A DNA stretch of 64,000 bases from Pseudaeromonas paramecii (GCF_039540575.1 NZ_BAABFC010000012.1:306016-370015), one strand, 5' to 3'. Counted from the stretch's first letter, positions 43,069 through 51,956 are shown. The notes: a model not told the origin generated them from the letters alone. Translations and numbers: made by a program.

Positions 43069-43097
43069 TTGCCACCCCCAGGCAAGTTGCGTAGAAT
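43069..43097 (+). promoter_or_regulatory. Promoter of rplU-rpmA
   Basis: TTGCCA (43069-43074), 17-base spacer, TAGAAT (43092-43097), followed by the GC-rich discriminator GCGCGCCC typical of genes under growth-rate control. Transcription should start near 43104, leaving a leader of about 68 bases. Confidence 0.85.
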
Positions 43098-43116
43098 GCG
43101 CGCCCATTGTCATTAA

Positions 43117-43152
43117 GTTTTTGTGTACCTGATTGCGTTGGCAAAAACAGGT
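43117..43152 (+). promoter_or_regulatory. Possible pseudoknot in the rplU leader
   Basis: GTTTTTG (43117-43123) pairs with CAAAAAC (43142-43148), and ACCTG (43127-43131) pairs with CAGGT (43148-43152). The order a-b-a'-b' allows an H-type pseudoknot or two exclusive hairpins, 20 bases before the rplU start. Autoregulation by a ribosomal protein is a possibility only. Confidence 0.4.
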
Positions 43153-43171
43153 GCCGTATTGGAGTTTGAAC

Positions 43172-43483
43172 ATGTACGCGGTTATCCAAAGTGGCGGAAA
43201 ACAGCACCGTGTCGCTGAAGGTCAGGTAGTACGCCTGGAGAAGCTGGAAGCAGAAACTGGTGCCACCATTGAGTTCGACAAGGTACTGATGGTCGCCCAA
43301 GGCGAAGATGTAAAGGTGGGTGCTCCCTTCGTGGCTGGTGGCAAGGTCACTGCTGAAGTGGTTGCTCACGGTCGTGGTGACAAGGTACTTATCGTTAAGT
43401 TCCGTCGTCGTAAGCACCACCGCAAGCAACAGGGCCACCGTCAGTGGTTCACCGAAGTTAAGATCACTGGCATTTCTGCATAA
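43172..43483 (+). CDS. rplU: Ribosomal protein bL21
   Basis: A 103-residue 50S protein binding 23S rRNA. MYAVIQSGGKQHRVAEGQ and the basic segment KFRRRKHHRKQQGHRQWFTEVKI are the family signature. The ATG at 43172 has TTGGAG upstream and gives the E. coli length. Confidence 0.99.
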   Translation: MYAVIQSGGKQHRVAEGQVVRLEKLEAETGATIEFDKVLMVAQGEDVKVGAPFVAGGKVTAEVVAHGRGDKVLIVKFRRRKHHRKQQGHRQWFTEVKITGISA

Positions 43484-43499
43484 TTAGGAGACCCAAGAG

Positions 43500-43757
43500 A
43501 TGGCACACAAAAAAGCTGGCGGTTCTTCTCGTAACGGCCGTGATTCCGAAAGTAAGCGCCTGGGCGTGAAGCGTTTCGGTGGTGAGTCTGTTCTGGCTGG
43601 TAACATCATCGTTCGTCAACGTGGTACCAAGTTCCACGCTGGTGTGAACGTAGGCCTGGGCAAGGATCACACTCTGTTCGCCCTGGCTGACGGCAAGGTT
43701 CAGTTCGAGGTGAAGGGTCCGCAGAATCGCAAGTACGTCAGCATCGTTGCTGAGTAA
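43500..43757 (+). CDS. rpmA: Ribosomal protein bL27
   Basis: An 85-residue 50S protein whose N-terminal tail reaches the peptidyl transferase centre. MAHKKAGGSSRNGRDSESKR and RQRGTKFHAGVNVGLGKDHT are the family signature. AGGAG precedes the ATG. The N-terminus starts directly with AHKK, so no protease-processed extension of the Firmicutes type is present. Confidence 0.99.
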   Translation: MAHKKAGGSSRNGRDSESKRLGVKRFGGESVLAGNIIVRQRGTKFHAGVNVGLGKDHTLFALADGKVQFEVKGPQNRKYVSIVAE

Positions 43758-43775
43758 TTCCGGACTGGTAAAAAG

Positions 43776-43806
43776 AGGCCCTGCCATTGGCGGGGCCTTT
43801 TGTTTT
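43776..43806 (+). terminator. Terminator of rplU-rpmA
   Basis: Stem AGGCCCTGCC / GGCGGGGCCT (one G-T pair) with loop ATT, followed by TTTTGTTTT. It lies 19 bases after rpmA and ends 10 bases before the next start codon, so expression of yhbE-obgE depends on read-through or an unseen promoter. Confidence 0.9.
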
Positions 43807-43815
43807 GGGTAGCCC

Positions 43816-44757
43816 ATGCAAGAACGCCCCGTAGTTGGTTTTATCCTGGCCTGTACCACCATGCTGTTATGGGGGGCCTTGCCCATTGCCTTGCACCAGT
43901 TGCTGACGGTGCTGGATCCCTTCACCCTCACCTGGTTCCGCTTCTCCTTGTCGGCCTTGCTGCTCGGGGCGGGACTGGCATGGCAAGGGGGCTGGCCCAG
44001 CCTGAGCCATCTGCTGCGCCATAAGGGGCTGTTGGCGGTGGCGGTGCTGGGGCTCGGATTCAACTACCTGTTCTGCCTATTGTCATTGCAACGTTTGGAT
44101 CCGGAGAGCTTCAATGTCTTGATCCAGCTCGGGCCCATCTTGCTGATGCTGATGAGTGTCCTGCTGTATCGGGAGTCGTTTACCCGAGTACAGCAGATGG
44201 GAGCCTTGTTGTTGCTGGTGGGCTTGCTACTGTTTTTCCACGACCGACTGGGCTTGCTGGTCTCCCAGTTGTCCGGGGAGAGCCTGGGGATCGTGCTGGC
44301 CGTAGTGGCTGCCAGCTGTTGGGCCTGCTATGGTCTGGCCCAGAAGCGGCTGATCCAGTCGGTGCCGGCGCAGCAGGTCATGCTGGTGGTCTACCTGGCC
44401 TGTTCGGCCGCGTATCTGCCGTTTTCGGCGCCCAGTGAGCTGATCGGCATGTCCGGGACCCTGTGGTGGATCTTGCTGTTTGCCAGTTTGAACACTGTGG
44501 TCTCATATGGTGCATTTTCTGAGGCGCTGAGGTTTTGGTCGGCCACCAAGATCAGTGCCGTGCTGACCCAGGTGCCGCTGGTGACCATACTATTGAGCCA
44601 TCTGCTGGCGCTGTTGTGGCCCGATTTTGCCCGGCGTGTCCCGGATGGCTGGGCCATCCTAGGGGCTTGTCTCGTGGTGGGGGGCGCCCAGCTGACGGTG
44701 CTGGGCAATGGTCTGTGGGATTATCTGCGTCGCCGCGGTGACGTCGGTTCTCTATAA
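43816..44757 (+). CDS. EamA-family transporter (YhbE-like)
   Basis: A 313-residue integral membrane protein with ten predicted helices in two EamA repeats (about residues 10-140 and 160-300). The second repeat opens with GIVLAVVAASCWACYGLAQKRL. Such carriers export amino acids or other small metabolites; the substrate is unknown. It occupies the place of E. coli yhbE between rpmA and obgE, so a yhbE ortholog is likely. The start has no strong ribosome site. Confidence 0.9.
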   Translation: MQERPVVGFILACTTMLLWGALPIALHQLLTVLDPFTLTWFRFSLSALLLGAGLAWQGGWPSLSHLLRHKGLLAVAVLGLGFNYLFCLLSLQRLDPESFNVLIQLGPILLMLMSVLLYRESFTRVQQMGALLLLVGLLLFFHDRLGLLVSQLSGESLGIVLAVVAASCWACYGLAQKRLIQSVPAQQVMLVVYLACSAAYLPFSAPSELIGMSGTLWWILLFASLNTVVSYGAFSEALRFWSATKISAVLTQVPLVTILLSHLLALLWPDFARRVPDGWAILGACLVVGGAQLTVLGNGLWDYLRRRGDVGSL

Positions 44758-44796
44758 TCGCATCCGGTGTGACCGGATGCAGGGGGATGTGAGTGT

Positions 44797-45963
44797 ATGA
44801 AGTTTGTCGATGAAGTACTGATCCGGGTTGAAGCCGGGGACGGTGGCAACGGGTGCGTCAGTTTCCGCCGGGAAAAATACATTCCCAAGGGGGGGCCGGA
44901 CGGCGGTGATGGTGGCGATGGCGGTGACGTCTATCTGCAGGCCGATGAGAACCTTAACACCCTGATCGATTACCGCTTCGAGCGTTTTCATGCGGCGGGG
45001 CGGGGTGAAAACGGCCGCGGTGCCAACTGTACCGGTGCCCGTGGCGCGGATCTGGTGCTGACGGTGCCCGTAGGCTCCCGGGCGCGGGATGAGGATACCG
45101 GCGAGATCCTGGGGGATCTGACCAAGCATGGCCAGAAGCTGATGGTGGCCAAGGGCGGTTTCCACGGCCTGGGCAATACCCGCTTCAAGAGCTCGGTCAA
45201 CCGGGCGCCGCGTCAGAAGACCAGTGGCACGCCGGGCGAGGTGCGTCAGCTGCGCCTGGAGCTGCTGCTGCTGGCCGACGTCGGCCTGCTGGGCCTGCCC
45301 AATGCCGGCAAGTCCACCTTTATCCGTGCCGTGTCGGCGGCCCGGCCCAAGGTGGCGGACTATCCTTTCACCACACTCGTGCCCAACCTGGGGGTGGTGC
45401 GGGTGCAATCCCAGAAGTCGTTCGTGGTGGCGGACATTCCCGGCCTCATCGAAGGGGCGGCCGAAGGGGCGGGTCTGGGGATCCGCTTCCTCAAGCACCT
45501 GGAGCGTTGCCGGGTCTTGCTGCACCTGATCGATATTCTGCCGGTGGATGGCTCAGATCCGGCGCAAAATGCCCAGACCATCATCCATGAGCTGGAGAAG
45601 TACAGCCCTGAGCTGGCGGCCAAACCGCGCTGGCTGGTGTTCAACAAGCTGGATCTGGTGCTGCCCGAAGAGGCGGACGAGATCATAGCGCGGGTCACCG
45701 AGGCGCTGGCGTGGGAAGGCCCCGTCTATCGTATCTCTGCCTTCAACAAGGAAGGCACGGATCCCATCTGTTATGACGTCATCAAGCTGCTGGAAACCAT
45801 GCCGCAGCTGAGCGAGGTGGCGGCGCAGCAGCCGGAGCGCGTTGAGTTCATGTGGGATGACTACCACAAGCAGGCGATCCAGCAGGCCGAACAGGCCGAT
45901 GACGACGATGATGATGACTGGGACGAAGATGACTACGACGTGGAGATCATCTACACCCGGTAA
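44797..45963 (+). CDS. obgE: GTPase ObgE/CgtA
   Basis: A 388-residue GTPase for 50S assembly and stress control. The Gly-rich Obg domain (residues 1-158; GGDGGDGGDVYLQADENLNTL) is followed by the G domain with LPNAGKSTFIR (G1), DIPGLIEGAAEGAGLG (G3) and NKLDLV (G4). The C-terminus is very acidic, with a run of Asp (residues 368-380), as in other proteobacterial Obg proteins. It lies 39 bases after the transporter gene and ends at a strong terminator. Confidence 0.97.
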   Translation: MKFVDEVLIRVEAGDGGNGCVSFRREKYIPKGGPDGGDGGDGGDVYLQADENLNTLIDYRFERFHAAGRGENGRGANCTGARGADLVLTVPVGSRARDEDTGEILGDLTKHGQKLMVAKGGFHGLGNTRFKSSVNRAPRQKTSGTPGEVRQLRLELLLLADVGLLGLPNAGKSTFIRAVSAARPKVADYPFTTLVPNLGVVRVQSQKSFVVADIPGLIEGAAEGAGLGIRFLKHLERCRVLLHLIDILPVDGSDPAQNAQTIIHELEKYSPELAAKPRWLVFNKLDLVLPEEADEIIARVTEALAWEGPVYRISAFNKEGTDPICYDVIKLLETMPQLSEVAAQQPERVEFMWDDYHKQAIQQAEQADDDDDDDWDEDDYDVEIIYTR

Positions 45964-45970
45964 GCTCAGA

Positions 45971-45997
45971 AGCCCTCCGCCTCGCGGAGGGCTTTTT
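45971..45997 (+). terminator. Terminator after obgE
   Basis: Perfect 10-base stem AGCCCTCCGC / GCGGAGGGCT with loop CTC and five T. It lies 8 bases after the obgE stop and 16 bases before the next start. Confidence 0.92.
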
Positions 45998-46013
45998 CGG
46001 TTATGGAGACCCC

Positions 46014-47087
46014 ATGCGCCTGTTTGCCCCCGCCTCGCCGTTGGCGCGCTTCATCTATCGCCATATTCGTGTCATTCATGTGTTCAAGATTTCATTGGCG
46101 CTGCTCATCGCCCATATCATCAATTACCTCTATCCCGTTCCCTACTTCGCCTGGACCTCGGTGACCATCGTCATCATCATGCTGACCCTGCCCCAGGTGG
46201 GGGGAACCCTGGAGAAGTCGCTGCAGCGGGTGGTGGGGACGGTACTAGGGGCGCTCTACGGCATCCTGATCCTGAGCCTGACCAGCAACCCGGCGCTGAT
46301 TGCCGGCCTCACCCTGCTGGGCATAGCGCTCACCGCCTACCGGGCCAGTGGTCGCATGGGCTACTCCTATTTGGTGGCGGGTTTCACCCTGATGATCGTC
46401 ATCGACGGCGGCAAGCAGGGCATGACGGAGGCCGCCTGGCGTACCGGCACCATCTTGTTGGGTTGTGTCATCGCCGTCGGGGTGTCTCAGCTGATCCTGC
46501 CACTGCGCGCCCGCAACGAATGGCGCTGGCTGTTCTCCGACAGCCTGATACGGATGGCCAAGGTCTGGCAGATGCACCTGTCCACCAATGTGCATCGACC
46601 GCTGCGCACCCGCAGTTTTCTGGCGGGCATCGATCAGCGGCTGCAACGGCAGAAGGGCTTGCGCCGTTCGGTAACCCTGGAGAGCCCCGGGCTGCGCCGC
46701 TTCGACGGCGAGATTGGCGAGCTGATCCAGGCCCAGGAGCGTTGTCTCTTGCTGTTGGAATTGTTGGCTCAGACCCGTTGGGAGACCAGTGCCAGTGCCC
46801 TGAGCATACAGCGCCACTATGCCATCAGCCTGCAGGCCAAGCAGATGGGCCAGCAGCTGCTGGCCCTGGCGGCGTTTTGTGCCGGTGAGAGTCCGTTTCT
46901 ACCACCCAGGGGAGAGGACCATCTGCAACAGCTCAAGACCCAGATGCAGGCCGAGTTGGCCGGCGCCGCAGGAGGGTTTAACGCCCAGGGCTATGCCTGG
47001 CTCATCTATCAGATGGGATTGCAGATCAGTCTGCTGACAACCCTGATCCATCGCATGGCGGGAGAGGCCGACTTACGGCACAGTTAA
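46014..47087 (+). CDS. FUSC-family membrane protein
   Basis: A 357-residue protein. The first 165 residues hold about six membrane helices with the FUSC signature (TLPQVGGTLEKSLQRVVGTVLGALYG). The remainder is a soluble helical domain (about 185-340) with GELIQAQERCLLLLELLAQTRWE. FUSC proteins such as YccS and AaeB form aromatic-acid or drug efflux systems. It is shorter than AaeB and resembles the YeeA group. The substrate is unknown. Confidence 0.85.
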   Translation: MRLFAPASPLARFIYRHIRVIHVFKISLALLIAHIINYLYPVPYFAWTSVTIVIIMLTLPQVGGTLEKSLQRVVGTVLGALYGILILSLTSNPALIAGLTLLGIALTAYRASGRMGYSYLVAGFTLMIVIDGGKQGMTEAAWRTGTILLGCVIAVGVSQLILPLRARNEWRWLFSDSLIRMAKVWQMHLSTNVHRPLRTRSFLAGIDQRLQRQKGLRRSVTLESPGLRRFDGEIGELIQAQERCLLLLELLAQTRWETSASALSIQRHYAISLQAKQMGQQLLALAAFCAGESPFLPPRGEDHLQQLKTQMQAELAGAAGGFNAQGYAWLIYQMGLQISLLTTLIHRMAGEADLRHS

Positions 47088-47179
47088 TGCTGTGTTGGCC
47101 TGAACCCAAGGCCAGCCGGTATTATACTAGTCAGGCTGACGCTGCGTCAGCCAATGCCGACAGCTTCAGGGATGAGCCC

Positions 47180-47974
47180 ATGTCACAGACCCGTGCAATC
47201 TTAAATCGCGACGCCCAGACCGAGGTGACGCGTGTCATCGTCAAGGCCGCGCAGATGCTGGCCTCCTGCGGTGCCGAGAGCCGTATCATAGAGCAGACCA
47301 CCACCCGTCTTGGGTTGGCCCTGGGGGTGGAGAGCGTGGAGATGGCCATCACCCCCAGCGCCATCATACTGACCACCCTCAACCACGGTTCCTGCATCAC
47401 CACTACCCGCCGTATTCATGAATTCGGCATTCATATGGGGGTGCTGTGCGCCATCCAGCGTATCTGTGTGCTGACGGAGCGGGGCCTGCTGGAGAACGTC
47501 AACGACGTTCGCAAGCACCTGGATGAGATCCGCCCCTATCGCTATAACCGCTATCTGGTGGTGCTGATGATTGGTCTCTCCTGCGGCAGCTTTAGCCTGC
47601 TGTTTGGCGGTGACTGGCCCGTCTATGGGGTCACCTGCTTCGCGTCAGCCGTGGCCATGTGGGTACGCCAGCAGTTTGCCCATCATCATTTCAGCCCGCT
47701 TCTCAACTTTGCCGGCACCGCCTTCGTGGCGACCGTGCTGGCCAGCTCCGCCATCATGTTTGGCTGGGGCGAGAAGCCGGAGCTGGCCATGGCGGCCTGT
47801 GTGCTGCTGCTGGTGCCCGGCTTCCCCCTGATCAATGCGGTGTTTGATGTGGTCAAGGGCTACTACAACATGGGGCTGGCCCGCTGGCTGACTGCCACCA
47901 TGCTCACCCTGAGTGCCACCACCGGCATAGTGCTGGCCATGAAGCTCACCGGTGTGTGGGGGTGGCAACCATGA
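47180..47974 (+). CDS. yjjP: ThrE/YjjP-type exporter subunit, N-terminal half
   Basis: A 264-residue membrane protein. A soluble N-terminal DUF1212 domain (about 10-115; MLASCGAESRIIEQTTTRLG) is followed by five helices. YjjP and YjjB are the two halves of a ThrE-like carrier; in E. coli the pair has been proposed to export succinate. The ATG at 47180 with AGGGATGAG upstream was chosen over earlier in-frame starts. It overlaps yjjB by 4 bases. Confidence 0.9.
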   Translation: MSQTRAILNRDAQTEVTRVIVKAAQMLASCGAESRIIEQTTTRLGLALGVESVEMAITPSAIILTTLNHGSCITTTRRIHEFGIHMGVLCAIQRICVLTERGLLENVNDVRKHLDEIRPYRYNRYLVVLMIGLSCGSFSLLFGGDWPVYGVTCFASAVAMWVRQQFAHHHFSPLLNFAGTAFVATVLASSAIMFGWGEKPELAMAACVLLLVPGFPLINAVFDVVKGYYNMGLARWLTATMLTLSATTGIVLAMKLTGVWGWQP

Positions 47975-48438
47975 AGGAGTTCCTCACCTTGGCGCTGTGG
48001 GACGCCTGTCTGTCGGCCATACCGGCGGTTGGTTTTGCCATGATCTTCTCGGTGCCGCCCCGTTACCTCAAGTATTGCGCCATGGGGGGCGCCTTCGCCC
48101 ATAGCCTGCGTACCATGCTCATCCATCTGGGCATGCCCATCGAGTGGGGCACGCTGGTGGCCAGTGCGGCAGTCGGCCTGCTGTTTGTCTACGTGGCGCG
48201 GCGGCAGTTGGTGCCCAGACCCGTGTTTACCGTGGCGTCCATCATCCCCATGATCCCGGGGAAATACGCCTTCAACACCATCATCGCCGTGATGTCCATG
48301 AACAACGAAGGGGCCAGTCCCCATCTGATCAGTGCAGCCATCGAAAACGGCCTGCAGACGCTTTATATCCTGGTGGCGCTGAGCTTCGGCCTGGCGATCC
48401 CGCCTCTCATCTTGTTCCGTAATCGACCCATAGTATGA
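47971..48438 (+). CDS. yjjB: ThrE/YjjB-type exporter subunit, C-terminal half
   Basis: A 155-residue membrane protein with four helices, matching the C-terminal half of ThrE (DUF3815). Characteristic text is IPAVGFAMIFSVPPRYLKYC and VASIIPMIPGKYAFNTI. It starts in the ATGA overlap with yjjP and ends in an ATGA overlap with folA, so yjjP-yjjB-folA form one operon. Confidence 0.92.
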   Translation: MKEFLTLALWDACLSAIPAVGFAMIFSVPPRYLKYCAMGGAFAHSLRTMLIHLGMPIEWGTLVASAAVGLLFVYVARRQLVPRPVFTVASIIPMIPGKYAFNTIIAVMSMNNEGASPHLISAAIENGLQTLYILVALSFGLAIPPLILFRNRPIV

Positions 48439-48932
48439 GCATGAAAATCTCCCTGATCGTCGCCATGGCCCATGACAGAGTCATCGGAGCCGACAACGCC
48501 ATGCCCTGGCACCTGCCGGCGGATCTGCGTCATTTCAAGGCCGTGACCCTGGGGAAACCCGTGGTCATGGGTCGCCGCACCTTCGAGAGCATAGGTCGCC
48601 CCTTGCCGGGCCGGCGCAATCTGGTGGTCACCCGGGATACGGCTTGGCAGGCGGAGGGGGTGGAGGTGTGCGGTAGCCTGGAGTCAGCCTTGGCGGCGGT
48701 GGCGGGCTGTGACGAGGTGATGATCATCGGTGGGGGGCAGCTGTATGCCCAGGCCCTGGCGCTGGCCGACTGCCTCTACCTGACCCACATCGATCTGGCG
48801 GTGGCGGGGGATACCCGCTTTCCGCCTTACCAACAGCTGGGCTGGCAGTGTGTCGCCACAGAGGCCCATCAGCCGGACGAGAAAAACCCCCACCCGTATC
48901 GCTTCGAGACCCTGCTTCGCCTTCGGAGTTAA
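48435..48932 (+). CDS. folA: Dihydrofolate reductase
   Basis: A 165-residue NADPH-dependent enzyme that makes tetrahydrofolate; the target of trimethoprim. Conserved segments are ISLIVAMAHDRVIGADNAMPWHLPADL with the catalytic Asp, VMGRRTFESIGRPLPGRRN (NADPH site) and EVMIIGGGQLYAQAL. The start in ATGA overlap with yjjB was used; a second ATG follows two codons later. It is convergent with apaH, 12 bases apart, without a clear terminator. Confidence 0.97.
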   Translation: MSMKISLIVAMAHDRVIGADNAMPWHLPADLRHFKAVTLGKPVVMGRRTFESIGRPLPGRRNLVVTRDTAWQAEGVEVCGSLESALAAVAGCDEVMIIGGGQLYAQALALADCLYLTHIDLAVAGDTRFPPYQQLGWQCVATEAHQPDEKNPHPYRFETLLRLRS

Positions 48933-48944
48933 TCGTCTTCTTGC

Positions 48945-49772
48945 CTAGTCCCCGCTGGCGTAGGCGGGGCACCCCAAGGAGAACAGGGCCCTGTCTTCGT
49001 AGCGCAGCAGTGTCAGTCTGTTGCCCCAGACACAGCCCGTGTCCAATGCGTAGATCTCCGGCACCTGGCAATGGCCCATCAGAGCAGCCCAGTGACCAAA
49101 TAGCAGGGTGGGTTCACCCTCGGTGCGAGGCCGCAGCTCGAACCAGGGCCGCAGGCCGGGGGGCGGTTGCGTGGGGGAGCCCTTGGCGCGGTAGTCCAGC
49201 CGGCCATCGGGATAGCAGAAGCGCATGCGGGTAAAGCAGTTGATGATGTAGCGCCAGCGTGGCAGTCCCGCCAGGCGATCGTCCCAGTGGGCCGGCTCGT
49301 TGCCGTACATGTGGCACAACAGCCAGTCGGCGTGGTCGCTCTGCAGCAGGGCCTCCACCTCCCGGGCGGCCTCCCGGGCGCGATGCATGTCCCACTGGGG
49401 CGACAGGCCAGCGTGGCACATCATCAAGGGCACCTTGGGGTGTTCGGCCAGCAGTGGGCGGTGGCGCAACCAGCCCAGCAAGTCGTCTCGGTCCGGCGCC
49501 GCAAACAGGGCGTCCAGCCGGTCTTTCTTCTTGGGTTGCGCATGGCCGGCGGCCGTGGCCAGCAGGTGCAGATCATGGTTGCCCAGCACTGTGGTGGCCT
49601 GGGTTCCCAATCCCTTCACAAAGCGCAGCGTCTCCAGCGATTTGGGGCCGCGGGCCACCAGATCGCCGGTGAGCCACAACTCATCCCGGCGTTCATCAAA
49701 ACGGGCCAGCGCCAGTAAGGCCAGCAATTCGTCCAGGCAGCCCTGAACATCTCCAACGCAATAGATAGCCAT
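48945..49772 (-). CDS. apaH: Diadenosine tetraphosphatase ApaH
   Basis: A 275-residue metallophosphatase that hydrolyses Ap4A to two ADP. Motifs are YCVGDVQGCLDEL, LTGDLVARGPKSLET and VLGNHDLHLLA, and CHAGLSPQW. Length is as in E. coli. It is the last gene of the lptD-surA-pdxA-rsmA-apaG-apaH operon, 12 bases after apaG. Confidence 0.97.
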   Translation of the reverse strand: MAIYCVGDVQGCLDELLALLALARFDERRDELWLTGDLVARGPKSLETLRFVKGLGTQATTVLGNHDLHLLATAAGHAQPKKKDRLDALFAAPDRDDLLGWLRHRPLLAEHPKVPLMMCHAGLSPQWDMHRAREAAREVEALLQSDHADWLLCHMYGNEPAHWDDRLAGLPRWRYIINCFTRMRFCYPDGRLDYRAKGSPTQPPPGLRPWFELRPRTEGEPTLLFGHWAALMGHCQVPEIYALDTGCVWGNRLTLLRYEDRALFSLGCPAYASGD

Positions 49773-49784
49773 ACAACCAGACGC

Positions 49785-50156
49785 TTAATGCAGCAGATGG
49801 GGGACTGCCAGGGTAAACAGGGGGATTTCGGCCTTGAACAGGCGCCCCTGCTGATCCTGGAATTGATAGAAGCCGGTCATGAAACCCAGCGGGGTGCGCA
49901 GGGTGACGCTGCTGTGGTAGTCGAAGGTCTCGCCGGGGGCGATGAACGGCTGCTCCCCCACCACGCCCGGGCCACGCACCGTCTGCTGCTGGCCATCACC
50001 GTCCGTGATGAGCCATTCCCGCTCCAATAGCTGGACTCGCTCAGCCCCCTGATTGACTATCTCGATGTGATAGATGAAGCAGTAGTGGGCCTCATCGGCA
50101 TTCGACAGCTCGGCCTGATACTGGGGGGTGGCGCGGATCTGCAGACGGCTCGGCAT
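49785..50156 (-). CDS. apaG: ApaG protein
   Basis: A 123-residue beta-sandwich protein of the ApaG/DUF525 family. HYCFIYHIEIVNQGAERVQLLEREWLI and VRGPGVVGEQPFIAPGETFDYHS are the family signature. The bacterial function is uncertain. It starts 2 bases after the rsmA stop. Confidence 0.97.
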   Translation of the reverse strand: MPSRLQIRATPQYQAELSNADEAHYCFIYHIEIVNQGAERVQLLEREWLITDGDGQQQTVRGPGVVGEQPFIAPGETFDYHSSVTLRTPLGFMTGFYQFQDQQGRLFKAEIPLFTLAVPHLLH

Positions 50157-50158
50157 GC

Positions 50159-50971
50159 TTATCCTTCTTGGTGGTCGGTCAACCAGTTGGCGATCTCGAC
50201 AAACTGGGCCAGGGAGAGGTTCTCTGGTCGCAGATTAGGATCTATGCCCAGCTCGGTCAATTGCTCCGGCGTGATGAAGTTGCGAAAGCAGTTGCGGATG
50301 GTCTTGCGCCGCTGGCCAAAGCCCTCGGTACAGACCCGGGACAGGTGGTTGAGGTTCTTGGCCGGGAAGGGCAGGGTCTCGTGAGGCACCAGCCGCACCA
50401 CCGCCGAGTCCACCTTGGGGGCGGGCTTGAAGGCCTCGGGACCCACCTGCAGCACAGGGATCACCTTGCAGTAATAGTGGGCCATGACACTCAGCCGGCC
50501 GTAGGCCTTGCTGCCAGGGCCGGCGGCCAGCCGCTCCACCACTTCCTTTTGCAGCATGAAGTGCATGTCGCTGATCTGCGGCGCCGTTTCCAGCAGGTGG
50601 AACATCAGCGGGGTGGAGATGTTGTAGGGCAGGTTGCCGAACACCCGCAGCCGGCGGCCCGGCTGGGCCAGGGCGGAGAAGTCGAAGCGCATGGCATCGG
50701 CCTCGTGCACCACCAGCTTGTCCTTGAGGGTGGGATGCTCCCGCAGGCGGGCGGCCAGATCCCGGTCCAGCTCCACCACCTGCAGCTTGTCCACCTGGGA
50801 GGCGACCGGCTCGGTCAGCGCCCCCAGGCCCGGACCGATTTCCACCATGATGTCTTCTTTTTGCGGGTGAATGGCCGAGACGATGGCATCTATGGTGTAG
50901 TCGTCGTGGAGGAAGTTTTGGCCGAAGCGCTTACGGGCGCGGTGGCCCTGGTGAACCTTGTCGTTACTCAT
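50159..50971 (-). CDS. rsmA: 16S rRNA dimethyltransferase RsmA (KsgA)
   Basis: A 270-residue SAM-dependent enzyme that dimethylates two adenines near the 3' end of 16S rRNA. KRFGQNFLHD, MVEIGPGLGALTEP (SAM motif I), VVELDRDLA and FGNLPYNISTPLMF (NLPY catalytic motif) are present. The start overlaps the pdxA end by 8 bases. Confidence 0.98.
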   Translation of the reverse strand: MSNDKVHQGHRARKRFGQNFLHDDYTIDAIVSAIHPQKEDIMVEIGPGLGALTEPVASQVDKLQVVELDRDLAARLREHPTLKDKLVVHEADAMRFDFSALAQPGRRLRVFGNLPYNISTPLMFHLLETAPQISDMHFMLQKEVVERLAAGPGSKAYGRLSVMAHYYCKVIPVLQVGPEAFKPAPKVDSAVVRLVPHETLPFPAKNLNHLSRVCTEGFGQRRKTIRNCFRNFITPEQLTELGIDPNLRPENLSLAQFVEIANWLTDHQEG

Positions 50972-51956
50972 TGCGTGTGTTTACCATGCTGATGGCCTGC
51001 TGCAGGGCGGTGAGCAGGCTGCCCATGTCGGCCTGGCCGCGGCCGGCCAGTTCGAGGGCGGTGCCGTGATCCACCGAGGTGCGGATGAAGGGCAGGCCCA
51101 GGGTGATGTTGACGGCTCGTCCAAAGCCTTTGTATTTGAGTACCGGCAATCCCTGGTCGTGGTACATGGCCAACACCGCATCGGCGTGGCGCAGATATTT
51201 GTCCTGGAACAGGGTATCGGCGGGCAAGGGGCCCACCAGATCCATGCCCTGGGTACGTTTTTGTTCCAGTAGCGGCTCGATCACCTCGATCTCTTCCCGT
51301 CCCATGTGGCCGCTTTCGCCGGCATGGGGGTTGAGGCCGCAGACATAGATGCGCGGCCGGGGCAAGCCAAACTGGCGCTGCAAATCCTGTTGCAGTATGT
51401 CCAGGGTGCGGCCCAGGCTGGCCTGGGTGATGGCGGCGGCGACATCCTTCAAGGGCAGGTGGGTGGTGGCCAGTGCCACGCGCAGTCCCTCCGTGGCCAG
51501 CATCATCACCACCTGATCGCATTGCGCCAGCTCGGCGAAGAACTCGGTGTGGCCGCTGAAGGGCACGCCGGCCTCGTTGATGATGCCCTTGTGCACCGGT
51601 CCCGTCACCAGGGCGGCAAACTCGCCACTCAGGGCGCCTTCGGCGGCCCGTTGCAGGGTCTGCAGCACGTAAGGGCCGTTGGCCACGTTGAGCCGCCCTG
51701 GGGTCACCTCGCCTTGCAGCGCTACCGGCAGCACCGTCAGCAGACCGGCCGGTTGGGGCCGGGCGGGCTGGCTCGGATCATAGGGCTCGATCTGCAGGCT
51801 ACGGCCCAGCAGACGGGCTCGCTCGGCCAGCAGCTGGGGATCGGCCACCACCACCAGGGCCACAGGCCAGGCCTGATCAGTTAACCCCAGGATGAGATCC
51901 GGACCTATGCCGGCGGGCTCTCCCGGGGTGATGACGATGCGGGGGACCGGCTGCAT
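50964..51956 (-). CDS. pdxA: 4-hydroxythreonine-4-phosphate dehydrogenase
   Basis: A 330-residue zinc- and NAD-dependent enzyme of pyridoxal phosphate synthesis. TPGEPAGIGPDLILGL, ALVTGPVHKGIINEAG, FSGHTEFFAELA, GLNPHAGESGHMGREE and MYHDQGLPVLKYKGFG are the family motifs, with His residues for the metal. The start overlaps the surA stop by one base (TGATG). Confidence 0.97.
   Translation of the reverse strand: MQPVPRIVITPGEPAGIGPDLILGLTDQAWPVALVVVADPQLLAERARLLGRSLQIEPYDPSQPARPQPAGLLTVLPVALQGEVTPGRLNVANGPYVLQTLQRAAEGALSGEFAALVTGPVHKGIINEAGVPFSGHTEFFAELAQCDQVVMMLATEGLRVALATTHLPLKDVAAAITQASLGRTLDILQQDLQRQFGLPRPRIYVCGLNPHAGESGHMGREEIEVIEPLLEQKRTQGMDLVGPLPADTLFQDKYLRHADAVLAMYHDQGLPVLKYKGFGRAVNITLGLPFIRTSVDHGTALELAGRGQADMGSLLTALQQAISMVNTRNE

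Noticed and set aside
48950..48969. Hairpin CCCCGC/GCGGGG between folA and apaH as terminator
   Set aside because: It lies inside the apaH coding end and no T-run follows on either strand.
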